DNA from: Planctomycetota bacterium | Lineage (GTDB): Bacteria > Planctomycetota > Planctomycetia > Pirellulales > Pirellulaceae | Direction of reading: 5' to 3' | Assembly (NCBI GenBank): GCA_014238905.1 | Contig: JABAAE010000008.1 | Coordinates: forward strand, 88,086-152,085 | Length of the DNA stretch: 64,000 nt | Shown: in pieces, positions 1 to 11,092 of the stretch | Position numbering within the stretch: the first letter of the stretch is position 1 | How the letters are laid out: every line of letters begins with the position of its first letter | The notes under the pieces: model-generated | Told to the model about the DNA's origin: nothing | Databases searched by the model: none | Seen by the model: only the letters and a program-made list of their open reading frames with translations | Made by a program: the position numbers and the translations under genes

Positions 1-1
1 C

Positions 2-469
2 CAGAACGAAACGCACAAGATCTTCATCCGCAGCCGCTGGATGCCCGCCTGGGTCGATGCCGTTGAGTATGGCAAGTTCGGCCGCGCAAAGGTGACGGCG
101 ACTCTGTTCGGCGGCATGGACGAATCGCTCTACACCGATTTCAAGAAGGGAAGCCGTGCCTTGATGGCCGCGTCCGAAAACACGTTGAAGCATTGGGCCG
201 GTGGTTCGGCGGGCACTTCCCAAATAGCCTCAAAAGGCCCCATCCTGGATGTCACGCAGACGGACCGCGAGCGTCCACTGGGAAGCAGCGGAATCCAAAT
301 CCGCTTTGAGACCGACCTCATCACCGAGGGCATCCGCCCTACAAGAGTCGTCCGCGTTCGTCCTGCAAGCTGGCCAGACGTCCACGTCCCGCGGGAGGAA
401 TATCTACAGGATTACAGAGCCAGTCACGAAGACCGCTTCCCGACCCCAGCTATCTTCCCGAAGTACTGA
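2..469 (+). CDS. C-terminal part of an unrecognised protein
   Basis: The reading frame is open from the window edge to a TGA at 467-469, so this is the 3' end of a gene that begins upstream; the internal ATG at 41 is probably not the start. About 155 residues are visible. They show no membrane segment, no haem motif and no domain I recognise; the last 40 residues are rich in Pro, Arg and acidic residues. The next gene starts 17 bp downstream with its own GGGAGG ribosome site, so the two are probably co-transcribed. No function is assigned. Confidence 0.6.
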   Translation, partial: QNETHKIFIRSRWMPAWVDAVEYGKFGRAKVTATLFGGMDESLYTDFKKGSRALMAASENTLKHWAGGSAGTSQIASKGPILDVTQTDRERPLGSSGIQIRFETDLITEGIRPTRVVRVRPASWPDVHVPREEYLQDYRASHEDRFPTPAIFPKY

Positions 470-486
470 AACAGGGAGGTCCAACG

Positions 487-3400
487 ATGACACAACTAAA
501 AGACGCACACTGGATTGCCACGCTATGCCTCGGCGTTTTGCTGCACGCACCTGCCGCTGCCGATAACACATCACTGGTCGCACGGTGGGAGTTTGGTACT
601 GAGAAAGCCACTCCGCTTAGAGCCAAAGGTAACGTGCAGCGTGATCAAACTGGGCCGCGCCCTCCGGAGTTTCCCGACATGGCTGCGAATAACACCGCCG
701 TGCGAGTTGACGCCAGCGCCTACCTGTCTGTTCCCGATACAGGTTCGCATAGCGACTTCGACTTCACCAACGGCGATGCCATCACGATCGAAGCATGGGT
801 AAACCCGTCTGTTCTTCGCGAAGGTCAGGTCAGCTATGTCGTCGGTAAAGGCCGAACCGGCTCGCCGAAGTTCGCCCGTGATAATCAAAACTGGTCGTTG
901 CGGGTAGTCGGTGCAAAGAATGAAGCAAAACTCAGCTTCCTGTTTGCAACGAAGCTGACCAGCAGCGAAGCACACTGGCATCGCTGGGATTCGAAACTCG
1001 GCTTTCCCGTTGGGACCGGGTGGCATCACATTGCCATCGCGTATCGATTCGGCGATCCCAAATCGATACGCGGGTGGGTCAATGGCGAACCGACGCAAGG
1101 GAACTGGAGTTACGGCGGCGAGACAAAAGAGCCGCCGGTCGTTGACAACGATGAGATTCGCATCGGCAACGGTTTCGCAGGGATGCTCGACTCGATTGCG
1201 ATTCACCGTTCAGTGCTCGACGACAAAGTTGTGGCGTCGCGTTTTCATCGCGTTGGCAAGCCGCGCGTTGTAAAGCCTCAGCCGGAAGTCATGCCGGAAC
1301 TGGCCGACGTTCCTGAGGGTCGCGTGCTGGTGCAGTTATCCGCTGGTCTGCCCGCGCACGATCGCTGGCCCAACGAAGGCGAGAAGTGGCCGAGTGAATC
1401 GGCCCGCTGGATCGGCGATACGTTCGTGATTCCACGAATTCCGTTGCAGTACGACACCTGGGGAATCCGTTCCGCATGGAACGCTCCCGTGTTGCTGCGA
1501 ATGGTAGGCGATGTGCAACTACCAGCCGGCACACATCGCTTCATGATACGCGGCCGCGCGCTGGGTCGCTTGTGGATCAACGGTAAGGTCGTTGCGCGAA
1601 CCAAAGCGATCACGAAACGTCCGCCCGATGGTGAGGAAAGAATCACGCCTGTCACCGAACCGCCGTTGCCCGGCGTGCGAGTCCACGGTTACCACCAGCA
1701 GGAAGTGTTCGGCGACGCAACGATTGAACCGGGCTTCACCGGCAAATCACGCGTGGTGCTGGAACTCGTTGTCGGCGGAAAAGAGCAACGCACCGAAACA
1801 GGCGAAGTCTGTGTGGCGATGCTCTCAGCGGACGGAAAATCGTACGAACTGCTTGCACCGGATTCAACTCGACTCCCTTTGACAGACGCGGCCATCGAAC
1901 CAGCACGCTCGTTAATTGAGGAGTCGCTGGCACAGTTCGACGACCAGCGACGCCGGCGGGCGGCTGCTTCTCAAAATGGCTTCTGGCAAGGGCGCCATGA
2001 CCTCGCGCGGGCGTGGGTGAAAGAAAACCCAGTGCGGCAACCTCGCAAAGGACCGCATCCAATCGACGCTTTCATCACATCGAAGATTGAACGTGCGATC
2101 GCTGCCTCATCAGCCGGCGACGCGATTCAGGCCGAACACTTCCATGGAAAGATTCTGCCAATCCTGCGTGAGAACTGTTTTCGTTGTCACGGAGAAAAGG
2201 ATAAAGGCGGCTTAAAACTGGATTCGCGCGCAGCGGCACTCAAGGCAGGTGCTTCGGAAATCCCGGCAGTCGTTCCTGGCGACCTGGAAGCGAGTGAACT
2301 GATTGGACGGATTCGAGACGGGGACATGCCGCCTACCGATGATGGCCTGCCCAAACAGCAAATCGGACTGTTGGAACAATGGGTTAAGGCGGGCGCACCG
2401 TGGCCCGCGACGCCGCTCGCCAAATCTGAAGTGGCGATGTCGCCGGTCGTTGGCGATGCATCGTTCCTGCGGCGTGTTTTTCTCGACACGGTAGGTGTTC
2501 CGCCAACAGCCGATGAAGCGAGGGCATTTCTGGCCGACGTGAATTCGAACAAACGCAGCCGTTTGATCGACGGGCTGCTGCACGATAAACGGTTCGCCGA
2601 CGGGTGGATGAGTTTCTGGCTTGATCTGCTCGCCGAAAATCCGACGCTGCTCAACCAGTCGATGGGCAGTACCGGACCGTTCCGCTGGTTCCTGTACGAT
2701 TCATTGCGTGACAACAAACCGCTGGACCGGATGGTCACGGAACTCATTTTGATGCGCGGCGGTGCGGCGGAAGGCGGCAGCGCGGGGTTCGCGATGGCGA
2801 GCGAGAACGACTCGCCCATGGCGGCCAAAGGGCACATCGTCGCCTCGGCGTTTCTCGGCATCGAATTGCAATGCGCCCGCTGTCACGACTCGCCGTACCA
2901 CAGCACGACACAGAAAGACCTTTACTCACTGGCCGCCATGCTCAGTCGCAAATCGGTCACCGTCCCCAAAACCAGTCGGGTGCCGGCCGCGTTCTTCGAG
3001 AACCAGAAAGTACGCAAGTCGCTGATTCAAGTGACGCTTCAGGCCAATCAGTCTGTGCCTGCCCAGTGGCCGTTTGCTTCCGTCACTGGCGTGACAGACG
3101 GCGAGAACATTGACCGGCTGACGCAAGACCCGACCGATACGCGTGAGCGGCTTGCTGCGTTGATCACCTCGCCGCAGAACGAGCGATTTTCGCGCGTCGT
3201 CGTGAACCGTATCTGGAATCAGTTGATCGGCGCTGGGTTGGTGGAACCAGTTGACGACTGGGAAAGCAATGCAGCCAGTCATCCAGAACTGCTGAACTGG
3301 CTGGCTCAAGAACTGATCGCCAATAACTACGACTTCCGTCATGTGGTGCGACTGATTCTCACTTCGACGGCTTACCAGCGCACAGCCGTCGGGCGGAATG

Positions 3401-4167
3401 TTGCCGCTTCGGCCGAGATGCGGTTCTTCAGCGCTGCGGAACGTCGCCGTCTGACCGCCGAGCAGATCGTCGATTCGCTGCACCACGCAACGGGTCGGTC
3501 GTTTGATGTCGAGGAACTGACTTTTGTGCATGACGGACGGAGGGAACTGCGACAGCGCCAGACGCTGGGAAAACCAACGCGAGCATGGATGTTTGGCGAC
3601 CTGAAGAACGAACGCGATCGCCCCAGTTTGTCGCTTCCGAAAGCCCGCGCTGTCGTCGACGTGCTGGAGGCGTTCGGTTGGACCGGAGCCCGGCAGATGC
3701 CCATCACTAATCGCGAAACCGATCCAAACGTCCTGCAATCAGGCGTCCTAGCCAATAGCACGTTGTCCATGTCGCTGACGCGGGCGTCGCATCAAAGTGT
3801 TTTGGCGGAACTTGCGATCGCGGCCGAATCGCCGGAGTCGCTCGTCGATACGTTGTTTCTGCGAACCCTCAGCCGACTCCCAAAACCGGACGAACGAACG
3901 GCGTTTGGCAGTGCGTTGTCCGAGGGGTTTGACGCCCGCCTCGTTTCGGCTGACAAGATCGCTCAAATCAAACAACTTCCGCCGCTGCCGCAGGTCACGT
4001 GGTTCAACCATGCGCGGCCAAAGGCCAATGAAATTCAATTAGAAATCGAACGTCGCGTTCTCGCCGGTCCGCCGCCCGACCCGCGTCTTTCGCCTGCCTG
4101 GCGCAGTGCATTGGAAGACGTATTGTGGAGCCTGATCAATCACCGCGAGTTCGTGTGGATGCCATAA
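487..4167 (+). CDS. Secreted LamG/PA14-like PSCyt1-DUF1549-DUF1553 protein
   Basis: A 1226-residue protein with a signal peptide (about residues 1-25). In order: a LamG/concanavalin-like lectin domain (about 25-255); a PA14-like beta domain (about 275-470); a planctomycete cytochrome-c domain with a CxxCH haem motif at C564-C567-H568 followed by [12 protein letters not shown]1549 (from about 655) with a second CxxCH at C796-C799-H800; and DUF1553 (about 886-1226). ATG 487 is preceded by GGGAGG. The family is presumed to be an extracytoplasmic haem-bearing protein of unknown reaction. The lectin and PA14-like modules suggest glycan binding, which is inference. The DUF1501 partner follows after 14 bp. 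This is the only one of the window's four such proteins with the binding modules placed before the haem domain. Confidence 0.92.
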   Translation: MTQLKDAHWIATLCLGVLLHAPAAADNTSLVARWEFGTEKATPLRAKGNVQRDQTGPRPPEFPDMAANNTAVRVDASAYLSVPDTGSHSDFDFTNGDAITIEAWVNPSVLREGQVSYVVGKGRTGSPKFARDNQNWSLRVVGAKNEAKLSFLFATKLTSSEAHWHRWDSKLGFPVGTGWHHIAIAYRFGDPKSIRGWVNGEPTQGNWSYGGETKEPPVVDNDEIRIGNGFAGMLDSIAIHRSVLDDKVVASRFHRVGKPRVVKPQPEVMPELADVPEGRVLVQLSAGLPAHDRWPNEGEKWPSESARWIGDTFVIPRIPLQYDTWGIRSAWNAPVLLRMVGDVQLPAGTHRFMIRGRALGRLWINGKVVARTKAITKRPPDGEERITPVTEPPLPGVRVHGYHQQEVFGDATIEPGFTGKSRVVLELVVGGKEQRTETGEVCVAMLSADGKSYELLAPDSTRLPLTDAAIEPARSLIEESLAQFDDQRRRRAAASQNGFWQGRHDLARAWVKENPVRQPRKGPHPIDAFITSKIERAIAASSAGDAIQAEHFHGKILPILRENCFRCHGEKDKGGLKLDSRAAALKAGASEIPAVVPGDLEASELIGRIRDGDMPPTDDGLPKQQIGLLEQWVKAGAPWPATPLAKSEVAMSPVVGDASFLRRVFLDTVGVPPTADEARAFLADVNSNKRSRLIDGLLHDKRFADGWMSFWLDLLAENPTLLNQSMGSTGPFRWFLYDSLRDNKPLDRMVTELILMRGGAAEGGSAGFAMASENDSPMAAKGHIVASAFLGIELQCARCHDSPYHSTTQKDLYSLAAMLSRKSVTVPKTSRVPAAFFENQKVRKSLIQVTLQANQSVPAQWPFASVTGVTDGENIDRLTQDPTDTRERLAALITSPQNERFSRVVVNRIWNQLIGAGLVEPVDDWESNAASHPELLNWLAQELIANNYDFRHVVRLILTSTAYQRTAVGRNVAASAEMRFFSAAERRRLTAEQIVDSLHHATGRSFDVEELTFVHDGRRELRQRQTLGKPTRAWMFGDLKNERDRPSLSLPKARAVVDVLEAFGWTGARQMPITNRETDPNVLQSGVLANSTLSMSLTRASHQSVLAELAIAAESPESLVDTLFLRTLSRLPKPDERTAFGSALSEGFDARLVSADKIAQIKQLPPLPQVTWFNHARPKANEIQLEIERRVLAGPPPDPRLSPAWRSALEDVLWSLINHREFVWMP

Positions 4168-4181
4168 CGGAGACATCAATT

Positions 4182-5483
4182 GTGAACTTATTATCCTCGT
4201 TGAATCGTCGCGAGTTTTTCGCCGCAGGCGCGGCGACTGGTTGCGGCCTTGCTTCACCACAACTTGCAAACGCTGGCGACACGCTCAACGGAACACTCAT
4301 CCGGGGCAAGGCCGAACATGTGATTTCGATCTGGCTGGGCGGCGGCATGGGGCAGATCGATACGTTCGATCCAAAAGGGAAAGGCGACCCGAGCAAGAAG
4401 CTGGCAGGCTCCTACTATAACTCCATCGAAACGGCTGTTCCCGACGTCCGAGTGTGCGAGCACCTCCCGAAGCTTGCGCGACTGATGGCCCGCGTCACGG
4501 CGGTTCGTAGTGTGCATCACGAGGTGATCGACGAACACGCCGCTGCGACCAACCGCATGCACACCGGACGGCCGATCAGCGGAACGATCACATATCCGTC
4601 GCTGGGATCGATCATCGCGCACGAACGAGGCGCGGCCAGCGACGGCGCTCCGCCTTATGTTCTGATTGGATATCCGAACGTCACTCGCGGCCCGGGATTT
4701 CTCGGTACGCGCGACAGCTATCTGTATTTAACCGACACAAGCCAGGGACCGGCCGGACTGACTCGCCCCGACGGCATCACCCCGAGGCGTCAATCGCGCC
4801 GGGAAAAACTCCTTGCCGTCTTGAAGCGCAATGCCGACCCAACGACCGATCAGCGATTGCTCGATTACGACGCGGCGATCGAACAAAGCCTGAAACTAAG
4901 CGGTCCGGAATTTATGCGAGTCTTCGAACTGGACCGCGAACCGGCGAATCTTCGCAATCGATACGGCGGCGAATTTGGCCAGCGATGTCTGCTCAGCCGC
5001 CGATTGGTTGAGCGGGGCGTGCGTTTCATCGAAGTGTCGCACAACCTGAACTTTCTGAATGGCATCGGCTGGGACGTGCACAACGAGGGCATTCTGAATC
5101 AGCATAAATTGATTCAGGAACTGGACACAGCCGTCGCCGCGTTAATTGCGGACCTGGAAGCAAAACGCATGCTCGACAAAACGCTGATCGTCATCACCAC
5201 CGAATTCGGCCGACCACCCGAATTCGACAGCGGTGGCGGACGTGGCCATCAAGGCACGGCCTTCAGCTGTGTCCTCGCCGGCGGCGGCCTGTCGCATTGC
5301 GGAGCCTTGGGCGAAACTGATGAGATCGCAAAAAAGATCGTTTCGAATCCCGTCAGTGTGCCCGACTTCTTCGCAACGATTTGTGCCGCTGTTGGCATCG
5401 ACTCCGACAAGAACCTGTACGACGGCGACCGCCCCGTTCCTATCACAGACATGGGCCAGCCTATCCGGGAGTTATTCGCATGA
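4182..5483 (+). CDS. DUF1501 protein, Tat-exported partner of the upstream cytochrome-like protein
   Basis: A 433-residue DUF1501 protein (alkaline-phosphatase-superfamily fold by family knowledge; substrate unknown). I chose GTG 4182 because it follows ACGGAGAC, leaves a 14-bp gap after the previous stop, and puts a twin-arginine signal (NRREFF, then a hydrophobic Ala/Gly stretch) right at the N-terminus. The frame is open further upstream to 4125, but that would overlap the previous gene by 43 bp and bury the signal. The family motif around QIDTFDPKG and the late [10 protein letters not shown] motif are visible. Its stop TGA overlaps the next start as ATGA at 5480-5483, indicating translational coupling. 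A role as secreted partner of the DUF1549/1553 protein is inferred from the recurring gene pairing. Confidence 0.9.
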   Translation: MNLLSSLNRREFFAAGAATGCGLASPQLANAGDTLNGTLIRGKAEHVISIWLGGGMGQIDTFDPKGKGDPSKKLAGSYYNSIETAVPDVRVCEHLPKLARLMARVTAVRSVHHEVIDEHAAATNRMHTGRPISGTITYPSLGSIIAHERGAASDGAPPYVLIGYPNVTRGPGFLGTRDSYLYLTDTSQGPAGLTRPDGITPRRQSRREKLLAVLKRNADPTTDQRLLDYDAAIEQSLKLSGPEFMRVFELDREPANLRNRYGGEFGQRCLLSRRLVERGVRFIEVSHNLNFLNGIGWDVHNEGILNQHKLIQELDTAVAALIADLEAKRMLDKTLIVITTEFGRPPEFDSGGGRGHQGTAFSCVLAGGGLSHCGALGETDEIAKKIVSNPVSVPDFFATICAAVGIDSDKNLYDGDRPVPITDMGQPIRELFA

Positions 5484-8065
5484 CGAAAACGCCGGCAGCG
5501 ACCGATCGCCAAATGCGGGTATTCGTTCGCCCCATCGGGACCGCATGCGCGGTGTGCCTCTTACTCCTTCCCTGCACATCGAGGTCAGCCGGGGCGGAGA
5601 TTCCTGAACCATTGGGCAAGTTGATCCGACAGACCTGCCTCGACTGTCACGGCGGTGAATCGGCGGAAGGCGGACTCGATCTTGCTTCGCTGGCTTTCAC
5701 GCTCGACGACCGGGAACTGCGCGATCGCTGGATTTTGATTCATGATCGCATCCATGCCGGTGAGATGCCGCCCGATCCCGAAATGTTGTCCGATCCCGAT
5801 CGTCAGACGCTGCTCAAAACACTGAACGACGCTATCGCAAAAGCTGATCGCGCCGACGTCATGGCGAACGGTCGTGGACCGTTGCGGCGACTGACGCGGG
5901 AAGAGTACGAACAGAACTTGCGAGACGTCCTGCAGTTGCCGCTGCTCGATATTCGCGACATGCTGCCGGAAGATCGCGTTGTCCACCGGTTTAACAAGAC
6001 CGCCACCGCACTCGACATGTCACGAGTACAGTTGGCCGCATATCTCGACGCCGCCGAAGCTGCTCTGCAACAGGCAATGGCCGACGGACCGAAGCCGCCT
6101 CAGGTCACAAAGTATCGCGCCGTTGGAACACGGTTGTTTTCGGCCACCAGCACCTTCGGCGAACGCGAAGCGATGTTCTTCGCCAAGGACAATAAGGCGG
6201 TCGGCGCGAAGGAGCTGGAAACTCTCAAGGACGACACCATACTTGAACTGGCGTTGTTCCGGTCTGCTCATTGGCCTTACTACGGATATCCCCGCGGATT
6301 CGTGGCAAAACTATCGGGCCAGTATCGAGTCCGCTTTTCCGCGCGGGCGGTCCTGCAAACGGAAGGATATCAACTCCAGCCGGCTACGGAGCCGGTGCCG
6401 ATGACGTTCCGCGCCCGCAAGCCGTCCGGCCCGGATGTCTCCGGCGACGTCCGGGCCACCGGTGGAATCATGGACATACAGCCCAACCCCTCCGTTTATG
6501 AGACGACCGTTCGCTTACTCCCGACAGAGACGTTCGAGTACAGCTTGCTTGGTCTTCCGGTGCCGCTGGCTCGCAATGTCAACGGCGGCCCGCCGACGTA
6601 TCGCTATCCACCATTTCCTGAAGGCGGCCAGCCGGGCGTTGCCTTTCAGTGGCTGGAAGTCGAAGGCCCTTTACCGCCCGAGTCGTGGCCGCCACCTTCA
6701 CACCGAGTTTTGTTCGACGATATCGACTCCGAGGTCACTTCCGAGAATCCGACCGAAGACGTGGGGCGCCTGTTGCGGCGTTTCGTCAACCTCGCCGCAC
6801 GCGAGCCTGTTCCCACGGAAACCCTTGTTCGCTTCGAGCAACTCATTCAGCGACGGCTCAAGCAGGGAATCCCGTTTCCCGAAGCGATGCTTGCCGGCTA
6901 CAAGGCGTTTCTCTGTTCCAGCCACTTCCTCTATCTGCGCGAACCGTCTGATCCAGCGACTGGTCATCTCGATCAATACGCCGTTGCCTCGCGGCTGTCG
7001 CATTTCCTGACGAACACGCGGCCGGACCCGGCATTGATGGAGCTGGCCGCCGCGGGAAAGATGTGCAATGCCGACACACTTCGCCGTAAGACCGATCGGC
7101 TGATCAATAGTTCCGGCTTCGATCGGTTCGTCGAGAGTTTTACCGACTATTGGCTCGACCTGCGCAACATTCGACGCGACGAACCGGATATTCGTCTGCA
7201 TCCCGAGTACCGCTTTGATGATTACCTGATCGAGTCGATGGAGCGCGAAACGCGCACCTTATTCACGGCGATGATTCGCGACAATCTCTCAACGAGTGCG
7301 TTAGTCGATGCCGACTTTGTTTACGCCAACGATCGTCTCGCCCGGCATTACGGGTTGAAACCGCTCAGCGGTTCCAAAATGCAAAAAGTCGTTTTACCGG
7401 ATGACAGCCCCTACGGTGGCCTGCTGGCCCAAGCCGCGATCATGAAAGTGACCGCCAATGGCACTTCGACCTCGCCGGTCATTCGCGGCGCGTGGATCAT
7501 GGAACGATTGATCGGGCAACCGCCACCGCCCCCTCCCAAGAGCGTCCCAGCGGTGGAACCGGACATTCGCGGGGCGAAGACGATTCGCGAGCTGTTGGCT
7601 CTGCACACCAAATCAGAATCCTGTGCCGGTTGCCACGCGAGGTTCGACCCTGTCGGCCTGGCCCTAGAGAACTTCGATGTCCTAGGCGGCTGGCGAACAC
7701 GTTATCGAGGCATTGAACAGAATCTTGAACAGCGAGAATCGGTCACCGGCATCGACCGTGCCGGCCACGACTTCGCCTACACGCTTGCCGAGCCCGTCGA
7801 CGCCAGCGGCCAACTGCTGGACGGTCGCCGCTTCCGAGACATTCACAAACTCAAATCCTTACTGGCGAGCAACCCTCGCCAACTGGCCCGCAATCTTCTG
7901 CACCAGTTCACGCTTTATGCAACCGGAACACCGGTCCGGTTCTCGGATCGTACGGAGATTGAGTCAATACTCGATGCGTGCGAATCGGACGGGTATCGAG
8001 TGCGCGATCTCATTCACTCACTCGTGCAGAGCCGGATCTTTCTCGGCAAGGATGGTTGCCGATGA
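5480..8065 (+). CDS. DUF1587-DUF1595-DUF1592-DUF1588-DUF1585 cytochrome-like secreted protein
   Basis: An 861-residue protein with a hydrophobic signal segment at about residues 15-37. In order: a PSCyt haem motif at C53-C56-H57 (then AEGGLDL), DUF1587 (about 132-200), a beta-rich middle region (about 210-410) that could be a carbohydrate-binding-type module, DUF1595 (about 427-487), DUF1592 (about 495-625), DUF1588 (about 644-745, with a second CxxCH at C715-C718-H719 followed by ARFDP) and DUF1585 (about 783-860). The start at 5480 is set by the ATGA overlap with the DUF1501 gene; an in-frame ATG at 5513 is an alternative. It ends in another ATGA overlap with the DUF1552 gene. The reaction is unknown; a haem-based extracytoplasmic redox role is inferred. 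Confidence 0.92.
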   Translation: MTKTPAATDRQMRVFVRPIGTACAVCLLLLPCTSRSAGAEIPEPLGKLIRQTCLDCHGGESAEGGLDLASLAFTLDDRELRDRWILIHDRIHAGEMPPDPEMLSDPDRQTLLKTLNDAIAKADRADVMANGRGPLRRLTREEYEQNLRDVLQLPLLDIRDMLPEDRVVHRFNKTATALDMSRVQLAAYLDAAEAALQQAMADGPKPPQVTKYRAVGTRLFSATSTFGEREAMFFAKDNKAVGAKELETLKDDTILELALFRSAHWPYYGYPRGFVAKLSGQYRVRFSARAVLQTEGYQLQPATEPVPMTFRARKPSGPDVSGDVRATGGIMDIQPNPSVYETTVRLLPTETFEYSLLGLPVPLARNVNGGPPTYRYPPFPEGGQPGVAFQWLEVEGPLPPESWPPPSHRVLFDDIDSEVTSENPTEDVGRLLRRFVNLAAREPVPTETLVRFEQLIQRRLKQGIPFPEAMLAGYKAFLCSSHFLYLREPSDPATGHLDQYAVASRLSHFLTNTRPDPALMELAAAGKMCNADTLRRKTDRLINSSGFDRFVESFTDYWLDLRNIRRDEPDIRLHPEYRFDDYLIESMERETRTLFTAMIRDNLSTSALVDADFVYANDRLARHYGLKPLSGSKMQKVVLPDDSPYGGLLAQAAIMKVTANGTSTSPVIRGAWIMERLIGQPPPPPPKSVPAVEPDIRGAKTIRELLALHTKSESCAGCHARFDPVGLALENFDVLGGWRTRYRGIEQNLEQRESVTGIDRAGHDFAYTLAEPVDASGQLLDGRRFRDIHKLKSLLASNPRQLARNLLHQFTLYATGTPVRFSDRTEIESILDACESDGYRVRDLIHSLVQSRIFLGKDGCR

Positions 8066-9351
8066 CGCCTCGCACACTCACCCGTCGTCGTTTTCTTCGC
8101 GGAGCAGGAGTCGCGTTTGCGTTGCCTTTGCTGGAGAGCGTGCGGCCGGCGCTCGCCAGAGATACCGAGTCGCCCACCCCGCGGCGGATGCTGTTGATCT
8201 CGAACAACCTGGGCGTCCTGCCGAAACAGTTCTTTCCGGAAACACCCGGGCGTGACTACAAACTCTCACCCTACCTGCAGGACCTTGCCGAGTTCCGGAA
8301 TGATTTCACGGTGATCAGCGGCCTCTCGCATCCTGACGTCGACGGCGGGCACAGCACGGAGAACTGTTTTCTTACGGCGGCTCGCGGACCGACCAAGAGC
8401 GGCTTTCGCAACACGATCTCGCTCGATCAATTCGCCGCCGAACGACTGGGGCCGGTGACGCGGTTTCCTACGCTCAATCTGGGCGTGAACATCGACAAGG
8501 CTAACCGTAGTCTCTCCTGGACTCGCGACGGCGTGCTGCTGCCCGCTGAAGACAGTGCCTCGGCTCTGTTCCGCGAGATGTTTGTTCAGGGCGATCCGTC
8601 AGCGGTTAAGCGGCAGTTGCACAAGCTCGATGAGCGGGCCAGCATCCTTGACACGTTGCTGGATGACACGCGTCAGGTCAGGCGAGCACTCGGTCGCGAT
8701 GATCAATCGCGTCTCGACCAGTACCTCACTTCTGTGCGCCAGATCGAGCAGCGACTGGATGTGGCTCGCCAGTGGGAACTGCGTCCGAAGCCGACAACCG
8801 ATGAACAACCGCTCCGCGACATTCGCGACCAGAAACAGTTCTTTGAAAAGTTCGACCTGATGTTGTCAATGGCTCGCCTCGCGTTCGAATCCGATTCAAC
8901 ACGCATCATCACGCTGATGGTCGATGCCTTCGCGACTCCGCCTTTCAAACTGCATCCCGATCAGAACACAACCGATGGATACCACAATCTGAGCCACCAC
9001 GGTCAATCCGAGTCAAAAGTGCAACAACTGATAGATGCCGACCATCAGCAGATGACGTTGCTTCACAAACTGTTCTCACAGCTTGCCGAGGTTCGTGAGG
9101 GCGACGATCGCCTGCTGGACCGCACCATGATCCTGTTCGGCAGCAACATGGGGGACGCGAACACCCACGACAACACGAATCTGCCCATTCTAGTGGCCGG
9201 CGGCGGCCTCAAGCATGGCCATCACCTAGCCTTCCGCCGCGATCACAACCAGCCCCTCTGCAACCTCTATGTGACCATGCTCCAACACCTTCGTGTTGAA
9301 ACAGAGTCCTTCGGCAGCAGCACAGGCACATTGAATGAGATTAGCAAATGA
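8062..9351 (+). CDS. DUF1552 protein, Tat-exported partner
   Basis: A 429-residue DUF1552 protein. The start is the ATG of the ATGA overlap at 8062-8065; upstream in-frame codons are inside the previous gene. The N-terminus has a twin-arginine signal ([10 protein letters not shown] followed by a hydrophobic run and an Ala-x-Ala-like site). DUF1552 proteins characteristically accompany DUF1587-DUF1585 proteins in Planctomycetota and resemble DUF1501 in layout, so it is probably the exported partner of the preceding gene. The central His-rich stretch YHNLSHHG and the later LFGSNMGD are the most conserved-looking parts. Its stop overlaps the next start as ATGA at 9348-9351. The enzymatic role is unknown. 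Confidence 0.9.
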   Translation: MTPRTLTRRRFLRGAGVAFALPLLESVRPALARDTESPTPRRMLLISNNLGVLPKQFFPETPGRDYKLSPYLQDLAEFRNDFTVISGLSHPDVDGGHSTENCFLTAARGPTKSGFRNTISLDQFAAERLGPVTRFPTLNLGVNIDKANRSLSWTRDGVLLPAEDSASALFREMFVQGDPSAVKRQLHKLDERASILDTLLDDTRQVRRALGRDDQSRLDQYLTSVRQIEQRLDVARQWELRPKPTTDEQPLRDIRDQKQFFEKFDLMLSMARLAFESDSTRIITLMVDAFATPPFKLHPDQNTTDGYHNLSHHGQSESKVQQLIDADHQQMTLLHKLFSQLAEVREGDDRLLDRTMILFGSNMGDANTHDNTNLPILVAGGGLKHGHHLAFRRDHNQPLCNLYVTMLQHLRVETESFGSSTGTLNEISK

Positions 9352-10520
9352 ATCAGATGCGATTCGCCATTAAACAACTAGTGTTACTAGCTGTCACTGC
9401 CTGCTGTCTGTCGACAGGTGCCAGTGCCGTCTCGGGAGACATTACATGCATCTGGCTCACACATAAGACGAACGATCCGGGCAGGATCGTGGTCAACTGG
9501 ATGACTGACGAACCGGGCAATTCGATCGTCCGCTTTGGATTGACAAAGAAATACGAACAGGAGGTCCGAGCCGACGAGAATACGACGCTGCACCACGTAG
9601 AGATTCCGCTCAAGCATCGAGACGCCGTTTACCACTATTCCGTCCGCACCGGCGACCACCGTTCCGCCGATGCCACATTCAAGACGTACCCAACCGATGC
9701 GCTGCGCGTGGCCGTGGTTGCTGACTGGCAGGGCAAGCCAGATTTGTCCGCCATCGTGAAGGACGACGTGCACCTGCTACTAACCGCCGGCGACAATATC
9801 GCCCAGCTTTGGGACAAATGTGGTCAGGGCAACAAGGACTGCGTGAAACCGTATTCGGAACTGATCGACGCCTATCCGCAGTTATTTCGGTCGACACCGT
9901 TCATGCCTGCGCTGGGCAATCATGACCGGGAGATTCGGCCTCGGGGAGACAGGCCGCCGGATGATCCAGTGTACGACGTGGAAGCGACGGCATTTCGGCG
10001 GTTCTTTGAGCTGCCGGGCGACCAGTGGAAGTGGCACTTCGAGGTTCCCGAATTCGATGTGCGGTTTGTAGCCCTCGATTTCAACCACATCTCCGACTTC
10101 GGCACGACCTGGCAAACCTGCCACGCCTTCGATGAGAAGTCTGATCAGTTCAAGTGGTACAAGAAGCTGATGGTCCAGCCGCCCAGCTTCGTGGTCACGC
10201 TCTACAACGAGCGGAACGCCAGCGTTCGCAATCGGGCTCGAACGCAGTGGCACGACCTGTTCCGCAAGGGGACCTGCTGCATCTCGGGGTTCGGTTATTT
10301 TGCCGAGCGAGCCGATGTGGACGGTTTTCCCTACTACAACACGGCATTGAGCGGCAAGGGAACCCGGTATCCCGATCCGCACTCCCGGTTCCTCGCGGGT
10401 GCAGACAGTTACATCCTGCTGACGGTGAAACGTGGTGGGCCGATGACTGTCGAAATCAAGAGCCTAAAAGATGCGGTCCTGGACCGGCGGGAATTCGACC
10501 GACCCGCGGGACTGAAGTGA
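9348..10520 (+). CDS. Purple-acid-phosphatase-like metallophosphoesterase with a degenerate metal site
   Basis: A 390-residue secreted protein with a signal peptide (residues 1-27), an N-terminal fibronectin-like domain typical of purple acid phosphatases (about 33-120) and a calcineurin-like phosphoesterase domain (about 121-360). The metal motifs GDN (D149-N150) and GNHD (N191-H192-D193) are present. The first motif, normally DxH, is D126-W-Q. The two late histidine motifs are not visible: the expected GHxH stretch reads SGFGYF (about 313-319). It is therefore either a non-catalytic relative or has unusual metal binding. ATG 9348 overlaps the DUF1552 stop, making it the fourth gene of a coupled chain. 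The family usually cleaves phosphoesters outside the cytoplasm; activity here is doubtful. Confidence 0.85.
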   Translation: MNQMRFAIKQLVLLAVTACCLSTGASAVSGDITCIWLTHKTNDPGRIVVNWMTDEPGNSIVRFGLTKKYEQEVRADENTTLHHVEIPLKHRDAVYHYSVRTGDHRSADATFKTYPTDALRVAVVADWQGKPDLSAIVKDDVHLLLTAGDNIAQLWDKCGQGNKDCVKPYSELIDAYPQLFRSTPFMPALGNHDREIRPRGDRPPDDPVYDVEATAFRRFFELPGDQWKWHFEVPEFDVRFVALDFNHISDFGTTWQTCHAFDEKSDQFKWYKKLMVQPPSFVVTLYNERNASVRNRARTQWHDLFRKGTCCISGFGYFAERADVDGFPYYNTALSGKGTRYPDPHSRFLAGADSYILLTVKRGGPMTVEIKSLKDAVLDRREFDRPAGLK

Positions 10521-10559
10521 CACTCGGATGACCACCGCGACGAAATCAAAGACACATAA

Positions 10560-10581
10560 GAATCCCAAGCGTTGGGAATTC
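10560..10581 (+). terminator. Hairpin after the first cluster, terminator-like without a T-tract
   Basis: The arms GAATCCCAA and TTGGGAATTC pair around a three-base loop with one bulged A, 40 bp after the metallophosphoesterase stop. No run of T follows, so it is at best a weak or factor-dependent terminator. Confidence 0.3.
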
Positions 10582-10644
10582 TGGCGAAATCCACTACTCC
10601 CATCATTCCTTATTCACTCCTTTAGAAAGTGACGCGTTCCCGCT

Positions 10645-11040
10645 ATGAATCGCTTTTTCGTTTTCCTGATCCTGCTGCCACTGGGCAGCCTTCATGCTGA
10701 CGATCCGATCCTCATCGGTCACCGGGTACTGCTCCGGCACGCACCGAAAAACACGCTGCCGGCCTTCGCCAGTTGTCTGGAACTCGGCCTGGGCTTCGAG
10801 CTGGATATCCGCACGACCAAAAACGGGAAGTTCGTCGTTCTGCACGACGCGACGCTTGAGCGAACCACGGACGGCCCGGGCCGGACTCTGACGGAATTCA
10901 CTTGGGATCAGTTGCGAGAATTTGACGCGGGAAGCTGGTTCGATCCGCGTTTTCTCGGACTCATTCACGCCCCGGCGTTTCAAGATCGATATAAAAAAAA
11001 CCACTCAAAGACCAAAATAGAGAAGAGTCCCTTTCAATAA
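10645..11040 (+). pseudogene. Truncated glycerophosphodiester phosphodiesterase
   Basis: The ORF encodes 131 residues: a signal peptide (1-18), then the N-terminal third of a GDPD domain (IGHR, NTLPAF, ELDI, VVLHD, ERTTDGPGR, FDAGSWFDPRF). A complete enzyme is usually around 250-300 residues, and homology stops at about nucleotide 10,960, after FDPRF. The remaining 25 or so residues are lysine-rich and unrelated. Two catalytic-site features are also altered: the usual HRG reads HRV, and the metal-binding Glu of PENT is Lys (PKNT). It is most likely a remnant cut by a rearrangement at 10.96-10.99 kb, exactly where base composition falls. An assembly join is an alternative explanation. Confidence 0.75.
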
Positions 11041-11061
11041 AACCTCTCTTGGTTTTACAAT
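11033..11061 (+). promoter_or_regulatory. Weak candidate promoter with overlapping inverted repeat
   Basis: TTCAAT (11033-11038), a 17-bp spacer and TACAAT (11056-11061) resemble a sigma-70 promoter 32 bp before the next start. The inverted repeat AAAACC-N6-GGTTTT at 11039-11056 fills the spacer. The -35 match is poor. The repeat could alternatively be a short terminator-like hairpin for the truncated gene upstream. Confidence 0.25.
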
Positions 11062-11092
11062 CGTAATTCAAAAATGTAATGAAACTGAAATA

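Noticed and set aside
571..1206. Long minus-strand open frame opposite the first LamG domain
   Set aside because: It is an antisense shadow of a high-GC gene with no domain features.
4125..4181. Upstream extension of the DUF1501 gene
   Set aside because: It overlaps the previous coding region by 43 bp and buries the twin-arginine signal; GTG 4182 has a good ribosome site.
5381..5479. Upstream extension of the DUF1587-1585 gene
   Set aside because: It lies within the DUF1501 coding region and is Arg/Pro-rich; the ATGA overlap start is better.
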